29,247 bases of DNA from an uncultured Flavobacteriales bacterium (GTDB lineage: Bacteria > Bacteroidota > Bacteroidia > Palsa-965), in NCBI GenBank assembly GCA_937974275.1, contig CALJIF010000154.1, positions 1 through 29,247 on the forward strand, in the 5' to 3' direction. The position numbers were made by a program, and so were the translations under genes. Below the pieces are notes generated by a model that did no database searches, was not told the origin of the DNA, and was given only the letters and a program-made list of their open reading frames with translations. Position 1 is the stretch's first letter, and every line of letters starts with the position of its first letter. Positions 6,809-12,279 of the stretch are shown in pieces.

Positions 6809-8224
6809 TTACAACATGGTTGATGGACAAACGTAGTCCGTAACCTTAAACTTGTTCGATTCTTTAATTGCTTTGAATCCGCCGTTCACATCGATCAAGT
6901 TGTCATATCCGCGTGCCTTCAGAATTGAAATATAGATCATGGAACGATAACCGCCTGCGCAATGCACATAGTACGTTTTGTTCTTATCAATTTCGGTGAA
7001 GTTCTCGTTGATATTGTCGAGTGGTAAATTTTCCGCGTTTACGATGTGCTCGGAGAAGTACTCACTCTTTTTGCGTACATCAAGAATATTGATCGACGGA
7101 TCTTTTTCTTCTAATGCCGCAAACGTTGCAACATCAACCATCTTCACTTCGTCATATTCTTTGCCCCAATTCTTCCATGCCTGGAATCCGCCATTCAAGT
7201 AGCCGATTGCATGATCATATCCTACACGTGCTAGACGCGTTACAACTTCCATTTCACGTCCTTCGTCTGCAACAATCAGAATCGTTTGTTTGATGTCCGG
7301 AATTAGTGCGCCAACCCATGGTGCAAAACCGCCGTCGATTCCGATGTTGATGGAATTCGGCACAAAACCTTTTCCAAACTCTTCTGCTTTTCGTGTGTCC
7401 AAAATCAAAGCTCCGGTTTCATTCGCAGCAGCTTCAAACGCTTCAGGACTTAATGCCTGCGTACCACGTTTTAATACTTCACCGATTTCATCATAGCCTT
7501 CTTTGTTCATTTTTACGTTCAGCGGGAAGTATCCGGGAGGCGGCATTAAACCGTCGGTTACTGCTTTGATAAACTCATCCTTGCTCATATCCGCACGTAA
7601 AGCGTAATTCGTCTTTTTCTGATTACCCAAGGTGTCAAACGTTTCTTTTGACATGTTCTTTCCGCATGCAGAACCCGCTCCGTGTGCAGGATAAACAATG
7701 ATTTCATCGGGCAACGTCATGATCTTGTTACGCAAAGAATCGTACAAGTGTCCTGCAAGATCTTCCTGTGTTAAGGTCGACTTCGCTGCCAGATCCGGAC
7801 GACCTACATCACCGATGAACAGCGTATCGCCACTGAAAATGGAATGTGGTTTGCCGAATTCATCCAGCAATAAATAGGTAGTTGATTCCATCGTATGACC
7901 CGGCGTATGCAATACTTTGATAGTAACGCGTCCTACTTTAAATTCTTCACCGTCTTTCGCGATGTACGCTTCATAAACGGGATTGGCGTTTGGTCCGAAA
8001 ATAATTTTTGCACCTGTAGCTTTTGCTAAGTCGATATGACCCGAAACGAAATCCGCATGGAAATGTGTTTCTAAAACATATTTAATTTTTACGCCTTCCT
8101 GTTCCGCTTTATTCAAATACGGATCTATTTCGCGCAATGGATCAATAATTACTGCTTCGTTATCGGATTGGATGTAGTAAGCCCCTTGTGCCAGACATCC
8201 GGTATAGATTTGTTCTACTTTCAT
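6809..8224 (-). CDS. CstB-like persulfide dioxygenase with pseudo-rhodanese and rhodanese domains
   Basis: This 471-residue protein has three domains in the order of Staphylococcus aureus CstB. Residues 1-240 form a metallo-beta-lactamase fold with T-H-F-H-A-D (H54, H56, D58), H110 in T-P-G-H, D133 in S-G-D-T-L-F-I-G and H181 in P-A-H-G-A-G-S-A-C-G. The set H56, H110 and D133 matches the 2-His-1-carboxylate iron site of ETHE1-type persulfide dioxygenases. Residues 255-355 form a rhodanese-like domain whose catalytic position holds D320, so it should be inactive. Residues 362-471 form an intact rhodanese with C422 in H-C-A-G-G-Y-R-S. C187, next to the iron site, is probably the equivalent of the CstB cysteine in that domain. 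CstB converts low-molecular-weight persulfides to thiosulfate and sulfite. This is the first gene of the operon and has its own CRP-like site 78 nt upstream. Assignment is by architecture and motifs. Confidence 0.88.
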   Translation of the reverse strand: MKVEQIYTGCLAQGAYYIQSDNEAVIIDPLREIDPYLNKAEQEGVKIKYVLETHFHADFVSGHIDLAKATGAKIIFGPNANPVYEAYIAKDGEEFKVGRVTIKVLHTPGHTMESTTYLLLDEFGKPHSIFSGDTLFIGDVGRPDLAAKSTLTQEDLAGHLYDSLRNKIMTLPDEIIVYPAHGAGSACGKNMSKETFDTLGNQKKTNYALRADMSKDEFIKAVTDGLMPPPGYFPLNVKMNKEGYDEIGEVLKRGTQALSPEAFEAAANETGALILDTRKAEEFGKGFVPNSINIGIDGGFAPWVGALIPDIKQTILIVADEGREMEVVTRLARVGYDHAIGYLNGGFQAWKNWGKEYDEVKMVDVATFAALEEKDPSINILDVRKKSEYFSEHIVNAENLPLDNINENFTEIDKNKTYYVHCAGGYRSMIYISILKARGYDNLIDVNGGFKAIKESNKFKVTDYVCPSTML

Positions 8225-8272
8225 AGTATTGGTCGTATTAATTGGTATTAGAATTTATTTGATTTGATGGTA

Positions 8273-8280
8273 CAAAGTTG
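8273..8280 (-). promoter_or_regulatory. -7-like box of the sulfur operon
   Basis: Read on the minus strand this is CAACTTTG, which keeps five of the six fixed bases of TAnnTTTG. It lies 48 nt upstream of the start codon of the CstB-like gene. No -33 TTTG is seen; a CRP-like palindrome occupies that place, as expected for an activator-dependent promoter. Confidence 0.5.
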
Positions 8281-8301
8281 CACCGTAAAAACTTGAAATG
8301 C

Positions 8302-8317
8302 TGTGACTGTGGTCACG
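8302..8317 (-). promoter_or_regulatory. CRP/FNR-type operator of the sulfur operon
   Basis: TGTGA-N6-TCACG, with a perfect inverted GTGA/TCAC core and the six-base spacer of CRP-type sites. Its centre (8309.5) is 33 bp upstream of the centre of the -7-like box, about -41 from the expected start of transcription, the class II activator position. It sits between the stop of the tauE-like gene and the start of the CstB-like gene. The Crp/Fnr protein encoded at 1221-1880 is the likely ligand. Confidence 0.65.
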
Positions 8318-8323
8318 TAACGC

Positions 8324-9124
8324 TTAGCGGAAGTAAATCTCTTTGATGATGATGTAAGCACCCATCACCAGGACGAACCAACCAAAACCTTTTTTCAGTT
8401 TGTTGCTGTCGATTTTTGTAGAAAGATAGTTGCCGATAAATATTCCAACTATGGCTAATCCGGTAACGGTAAGCAATAACGGCCAGTCCATGGTAGTTTT
8501 CCCAAGATCACCGACGAAGCCGAACAGTGACTTCGCTGCAATGATGAGCAACGACGTTCCAACTGCCATTTTCATCGGAAGTTTCGACAACAACACTAAT
8601 GCGGGGATAATTAAAAATCCTCCACCGGCACCAACTAATCCTGTTAAAATTCCAACTACGCTACCTTCCAGTAAAATCATGGGATAGTTGTATTTCAACT
8701 CTTCCATTTTAGTTTCTTTTTCCTCTTTACCATTGCCTTTAATCATGGAGTAAGAAGCTACAACCATCAATATGGCGAAGAGGAACATGAGTAGAAACGC
8801 TTTGGTAACGGCGAAGTCGCCCATGTTGAAAATAACGTCCGGTATTGCAGGAACAATAAATGATCGTGTTAAATACACGGCAACAATACTCGGAATACCA
8901 AAGATGATGGCTGTTTTCATGTGAATCAAACCACTTCTGTATTTCGGAATTGCCCCAACTAAGCTCGTTGCGCCTACAACAAACAATGAATAAGCGGTTG
9001 ATGAAACGACATCAACGCCCAATAAATAAACCAAAACGGGTACGGTAAGAATAGAACCGCCACCTCCGATTAAACCGAGAGAGATTCCGATAAGTGATGC
9101 TGCGATATATCCTATGATTTCCAT
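8324..9124 (-). CDS. TauE/SafE family sulfite/sulfonate exporter
   Basis: A 266-residue membrane protein with about eight hydrophobic segments in two repeats. The first repeat opens with G-L-I-G-G-G-G-S-I-L-T-V-P-V-L, the second with G-L-V-G-A-G-G-G-F-L-I-I-P-A, the paired glycine-rich motifs of the TauE/SafE (TSUP) family. Members export sulfite, sulfoacetate or related anions. In the S. aureus cst locus a TauE protein accompanies CstB, apparently to dispose of sulfite; the same pairing here supports that role. A charged loop (about residues 135-145) separates the two halves. The gene has its own promoter and CRP-like site and is followed, 99 nt after its end, by the operon start. I see no convincing T-tailed terminator between them, so some read-through is possible. 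Confidence 0.9.
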   Translation of the reverse strand: MEIIGYIAASLIGISLGLIGGGGSILTVPVLVYLLGVDVVSSTAYSLFVVGATSLVGAIPKYRSGLIHMKTAIIFGIPSIVAVYLTRSFIVPAIPDVIFNMGDFAVTKAFLLMFLFAILMVVASYSMIKGNGKEEKETKMEELKYNYPMILLEGSVVGILTGLVGAGGGFLIIPALVLLSKLPMKMAVGTSLLIIAAKSLFGFVGDLGKTTMDWPLLLTVTGLAIVGIFIGNYLSTKIDSNKLKKGFGWFVLVMGAYIIIKEIYFR

Positions 9125-9140
9125 GTCCTTTATTTTGACG

Positions 9141-9148
9141 CAAAGGTC
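9141..9148 (-). promoter_or_regulatory. -7-like box of the tauE-type gene
   Basis: Read on the minus strand this is GACCTTTG, five of the six fixed bases of TAnnTTTG, 16 nt upstream of the ATG. There is no -33 element at the usual distance; the palindrome at 9170-9185 takes its place. Confidence 0.5.
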
Positions 9149-9169
9149 ATGTGCGGAATGACGCTTTAC

Positions 9170-9185
9170 GGTGACTTACATCACA
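9170..9185 (-). promoter_or_regulatory. CRP/FNR-type operator of the tauE-type gene
   Basis: GGTGA-N6-TCACA, a perfect GTGA/TCAC palindrome with a six-base spacer. Its centre (9177.5) is 33 bp upstream of the centre of the -7-like box, the same distance as at the operon promoter. It also lies about 76 bp upstream of the divergent PAP2 gene, so an effect on that gene cannot be excluded. Confidence 0.62.
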
Positions 9186-9241
9186 CATGAAACAAGTAAA
9201 ATACACATTCGGATAATTCACCGCGGTTTGTTGTTTGTGGT

Positions 9242-9249
9242 TAAATTTA
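9242..9249 (+). promoter_or_regulatory. -7-like box of the PAP2 gene, leaderless arrangement
   Basis: TAAATTTA matches TAnnTTTG except for the last base and ends 4 nt before the ATG at 9254. The spacing is the same as at several other genes in the window, so the mRNA is probably leaderless or nearly so. Confidence 0.4.
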
Positions 9250-9253
9250 CCGA

Positions 9254-9820
9254 ATGCTGCAATCACTAGACCTGTTTGATCGGGAACTTTTTTTGTCGAT
9301 TCATCATTTTCGCAATATTGTGTTGGACGTCATCATGCCCTGGATCACGAATCGTTGGGTGTGGATTCCGCTGTATGCCTTGCTGTTGCTGCTGGTTTAT
9401 AGAAGCTATGGCAAGAAATTAGTGTGGATTGTTCCGGCAATTGTAGTGTTGATCATCATCAGTGACCAAGGTGCAAATCTGATGAAAAACGGGTTTAAAC
9501 GACCACGACCTTGTCATCAAACTGCTATATCGGAACAAGTACTTACTCCTTTGGGTTGTGGCGGTCCTTATGGTTTTGTTTCCGGACATGCTTCCAACAG
9601 CATGGCATTGGCTACATTTTTATTCTTGCTCACCTATACACGTGCAACCTTGCGAGAGCAACGAAAATGGTGGATGCTCTTGTTTCTGTGGGCTTTGGTG
9701 GTGGCGTGGAGTCGCATTTATGTAGGCGTACACTATCCTTTTGATGTATTGGTTGGCGCCACATTCGGCGCATTGTGCGGGTTTCTGGTGTTCCTGTTAA
9801 TCAGGAAAAAGATAACTTGA
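9254..9820 (+). CDS. PAP2-family membrane phosphatase
   Basis: A 188-residue integral membrane protein with the three phosphatase motifs of the PAP2 superfamily. These are K-N-G-F-K-R-P-R-P (about 78-86), a V-S-G-H variant of P-S-G-H with the catalytic His (about 109-112), and S-R-I-Y-V-G-V-H-Y-P-F-D (about 154-165). About five or six hydrophobic segments surround them. Family members dephosphorylate lipid phosphates such as undecaprenyl pyrophosphate, phosphatidic acid or phosphatidylglycerophosphate at the outer face of the inner membrane. The motifs are complete, so it should be active; the substrate cannot be told from sequence. It is divergent from the tauE-type gene and is followed 40 nt later by crcB. 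Confidence 0.92.
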   Translation: MLQSLDLFDRELFLSIHHFRNIVLDVIMPWITNRWVWIPLYALLLLLVYRSYGKKLVWIVPAIVVLIIISDQGANLMKNGFKRPRPCHQTAISEQVLTPLGCGGPYGFVSGHASNSMALATFLFLLTYTRATLREQRKWWMLLFLWALVVAWSRIYVGVHYPFDVLVGATFGALCGFLVFLLIRKKIT

Positions 9821-9828
9821 GAATAGCA

Positions 9829-9859
9829 CTACTAAAGCCTTTAGCGCGTATTTTAGTAG
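9829..9859 (+). repeat. Nested inverted repeats before crcB
   Basis: CTACTAAA (9829-9836) and TTTAGTAG (9852-9859) form an 8-bp inverted repeat with a 15-nt spacer. Inside it, CTAAAG (9832-9837) and CTTTAG (9839-9844) form a second one with a 1-nt spacer, so the left arm could pair with either right arm. The outer right arm overlaps the -7-like box and ends just before the crcB ATG. It could be an operator or, in read-through RNA from the PAP2 gene, a pair of alternative hairpins. The stems are short and AT-rich. Confidence 0.45.
9849..9856 (+). promoter_or_regulatory. crcB: -7-like box of crcB, leaderless arrangement
   Basis: TATTTTAG matches TAnnTTTG at five of six fixed bases and ends 4 nt before the ATG at 9861, the same spacing as at other genes here. 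It is embedded in the inverted repeat at 9829-9859. Transcription from the PAP2 gene could also reach crcB. Confidence 0.35.
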
Positions 9860-9860
9860 C

Positions 9861-10223
9861 ATGCTAAACGTACTACTTGTTTTTATTGGTGGCGGATTGG
9901 GAAGTGTTTCCCGTTATGGCATCGGGGCGCTGATTAAGCAAGCGGGTTGGGTGCAGTTTCCATGGGCAACATTAATCGCGAATGTGCTGGCCTCTTCAGT
10001 TCTGGCTATTTCAGCATTGCTTATTGCAGACCGAATTCAGGAGGCGCAATTACGCTTACTACTCATCACCGGGTTCTGCGGCGGATTCAGCACATTTTCT
10101 GCATTTGCTTACGAAACGGTGGAACTCTATCGCAAAGGAGCAACAGGTATGATGGCGCTGAACGTCGCTGTTAACGTGCTTTTGTGCGTTGCAGTCATTT
10201 ATATCATTTACAAAAAAGCATGA
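9861..10223 (+). CDS. crcB: Fluoride channel CrcB/FluC
   Basis: A 120-residue protein with four hydrophobic segments, the usual size for this family. It carries the N-terminal G-G-G-L-G-S-V-S-R-Y motif, an asparagine in A-T-L-I-A-N-V, and the diagnostic G-F-C-G-G-F-S-T-F-S-A-F segment (about 71-82), whose phenylalanines line the fluoride pore in Fluc channels. Antiparallel dimers let fluoride leave the cytoplasm. The stop codon overlaps the start of the phosphatase gene (ATGA), which indicates translational coupling. I see no match to the fluoride riboswitch upstream. The assignment is secure. Confidence 0.96.
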   Translation: MLNVLLVFIGGGLGSVSRYGIGALIKQAGWVQFPWATLIANVLASSVLAISALLIADRIQEAQLRLLLITGFCGGFSTFSAFAYETVELYRKGATGMMALNVAVNVLLCVAVIYIIYKKA

Positions 10224-11893
10224 AAAAAATATCCTTCATAACCGTACTAATTACTGCAACACTTGTTATTGCAGTAGCGCAAAATCGTAAATCATCTCCA
10301 AAGGCTCCTGTCGCAGAATTGCCGCGACATCCAAAGTTGGTGGTGGGCATTGTTATTGATCAAATGCGTTACGATTATTTGAATCGGTACTGGAGTAAAT
10401 TCGGTAATGATGGCTTCAAGCGTTTGTTGAGTCAGGGAACGAATTTCGATCAAACCAATTACAACTACATGCCAACCTACACAGGTCCGGGACATGCTTC
10501 CATCTTTACGGGAACAACACCGGCCGTTCACGGAATTATCGGTAACAATTGGTACGAGCGCGAAGAAGGAAAAACGGTGTATTGTGCAGAAGATAAAACG
10601 GTAAAGCCTGTAGGTTCAGGTGCGGAAGAAGGTTTACGTTCTCCGCGTCGTATGTTGGCAGGAACCATCGGCGATCAGTTGCATTTAAGTAATAATGCGC
10701 AATCGAAAGTTGTAGGCGTTGCATTGAAAGATCGCAGTGCTATCATGCCGGCCGGACACACCGCCAATGCTGCGTTTTGGTACGACGGTGGAAGCGGTAA
10801 TTTTATTTCCAGCTCGTACTACATGAAAGAACTTCCTGCGTACATGCAGGAGTTTAATAAACAAGCACATCCTGCACGTTTGTTACAAGAAGATTGGAAT
10901 ACGTTATTACCCATTGATCAATACACAGAATCATTGGCGGACAACAATCCTTACGAAGGACGTTTCAAAGGAGAAGACGCACCTGTGTTTCCGCACAAGT
11001 TGCCGGTGCTGAAGGAGAAAAATGGCAACATGGGAATTATTCGCAGTACACCGCAAGGTAATGTGCTCACGCGATTGGTGGCGGAAGCAATTATTAAAGG
11101 TGAAAATTTAGGAAAAAATACAGCCTCTGATTTTTTAAGTGTTTCGTTCTCATCGCCCGATTACATCGGACACATGTACGGACCGCAAAGTGTGGAAGTG
11201 GAAGATTGTTATCTGCGTTTGGATTTGGAGATCGCGGCATTCCTGCGTTTTCTGGATAGCTGGTGTGGTAAAAATAATACCTTGGTTTTCCTCACTGCCG
11301 ATCACGGTGCTGTAGAGAATCCCCAATTTTTAAATGATGTAGGCATTCCTTCCGGATTCTTTAATGATAAAGTCATGATGGATTCGTTGAAGTTAGCATT
11401 AAAGAAAAAATTCGCCGATTCATTGGTGCTTGCTTACGAAAATGAACAAGTCTTTTTCGATCGTCAACGCCTGGAACGCAAAGGAATTGACAAACGTGCA
11501 GTGGAAGATTTTTGCGCCACTTACCTCATGAAATTTAAGGGCGTTGCTCATGTAATGACTGCTCATCAAATGGCCATGTCGGAATTTATCAGCACACCTC
11601 GAGGTGAAGTACAAAAGGGTTACAACTTCAGAAGATCAGGAGATGTGTGTGTATTGCTGCAACCGGGTTGGGTGGGCGACTGGGATCGTGTTACGGGAAC
11701 AACGCATGGAGCGCCGTGGAGTTATGATACGCATGTTCCTCTTATCTTTTGGGGCTGGAAGGTTAGACCTGTGGTAAGTGATATTCCTGTTGAAATTACC
11801 GATATCGCACCAACGGTGTGTACTATGTTGGGAGTGCAATTTCCCCACGGTTGTACCGGAAAAACAATTCCTGCAACTTTATTCTGGAGATAG
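10220..11893 (+). CDS. pafA: PafA-type alkaline phosphatase, exported
   Basis: A 557-residue exported phosphatase of the alkaline phosphatase superfamily; the start at 10220 overlaps the crcB stop and gives a clean signal peptide (residues 1-20, ending V-A-Q). The active-site residues match PafA of Elizabethkingia/Chryseobacterium: D47 in V-I-D-Q-M-R as a metal ligand, T88 in Y-T-G-P-G-H as nucleophile, N109 in I-G-N-N-W-Y, and K170/R172 in L-K-D-R-S, equivalent to the K162/R164 pair of PafA. Further metal ligands are in S-S-P-D-Y-I-G-H and L-T-A-D-H-G-A. PafA is a phosphate-irrepressible phosphomonoesterase that releases phosphate from organic esters in the periplasm. The length is close to the family norm. 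The next gene starts on the base after the stop codon. Confidence 0.9.
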   Translation: MKKISFITVLITATLVIAVAQNRKSSPKAPVAELPRHPKLVVGIVIDQMRYDYLNRYWSKFGNDGFKRLLSQGTNFDQTNYNYMPTYTGPGHASIFTGTTPAVHGIIGNNWYEREEGKTVYCAEDKTVKPVGSGAEEGLRSPRRMLAGTIGDQLHLSNNAQSKVVGVALKDRSAIMPAGHTANAAFWYDGGSGNFISSSYYMKELPAYMQEFNKQAHPARLLQEDWNTLLPIDQYTESLADNNPYEGRFKGEDAPVFPHKLPVLKEKNGNMGIIRSTPQGNVLTRLVAEAIIKGENLGKNTASDFLSVSFSSPDYIGHMYGPQSVEVEDCYLRLDLEIAAFLRFLDSWCGKNNTLVFLTADHGAVENPQFLNDVGIPSGFFNDKVMMDSLKLALKKKFADSLVLAYENEQVFFDRQRLERKGIDKRAVEDFCATYLMKFKGVAHVMTAHQMAMSEFISTPRGEVQKGYNFRRSGDVCVLLQPGWVGDWDRVTGTTHGAPWSYDTHVPLIFWGWKVRPVVSDIPVEITDIAPTVCTMLGVQFPHGCTGKTIPATLFWR

Positions 11894-12256
11894 ATGAAAT
11901 CGTTGCACAAAGAAAAAATGCGCTTAACCACGCTGCAGAAGCAACTACTGGGCTGGTTAAAAATGCAAGGCGGTGGTGTGTTGCCTGTCGATGTTTTGTT
12001 CAATACCATGATTCGTCATCACAATCAACCAAAGTTGGATGAAGAATTGTTAGGCGAACGATTAAGCGAAGCCGTTGAGCAGCTGGTGCGCTCCGGATGG
12101 GTGGAGGTGCGGGATGAAGAAAAAAATACAGAAACGTTATCCTTGTACGACTATGGCATGTTAACCATGAACATGAAACGAGGTCCGGAGGGATGGAAAT
12201 GGAAAAATAAAATTACCCCAAGTGTTGCTTTACTTGATATGAGTGCCACTTGGTAA
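11894..12256 (+). CDS. Hypothetical protein, possible winged helix
   Basis: A 120-residue soluble protein that I do not recognise. Its ATG follows the pafA stop with no gap and it ends 23 nt before the AAA+ gene, so it is probably co-transcribed with both. The first two thirds are predicted helical (L-T-T-L-Q-K-Q-L-L-G-W-L-K; E-R-L-S-E-A-V-E-Q-L-V-R-S-G-W-V-E-V) and end in a strand-turn-strand stretch, which would fit a small winged-helix fold. The C-terminal third is Lys/Trp/Met-rich. No signal peptide or membrane segment is seen. Position suggests a partner or adaptor of the AAA+ protein; this is inference. Confidence 0.7.
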   Translation: MKSLHKEKMRLTTLQKQLLGWLKMQGGGVLPVDVLFNTMIRHHNQPKLDEELLGERLSEAVEQLVRSGWVEVRDEEKNTETLSLYDYGMLTMNMKRGPEGWKWKNKITPSVALLDMSATW

Positions 12257-12279
12257 AGACGAACTAAAATTGAAGAGCT

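Noticed and set aside
9821..9860. Fluoride riboswitch upstream of crcB
   Set aside because: The 40-nt gap is too short and has none of the conserved bases of the crcB RNA motif; only short inverted repeats are present.
10184..10219. Earlier ATG for the PafA-like gene
   Set aside because: It would add 12 residues before the signal peptide and deepen the overlap with crcB; the start at 10220 gives a normal signal peptide and an ATGA overlap.
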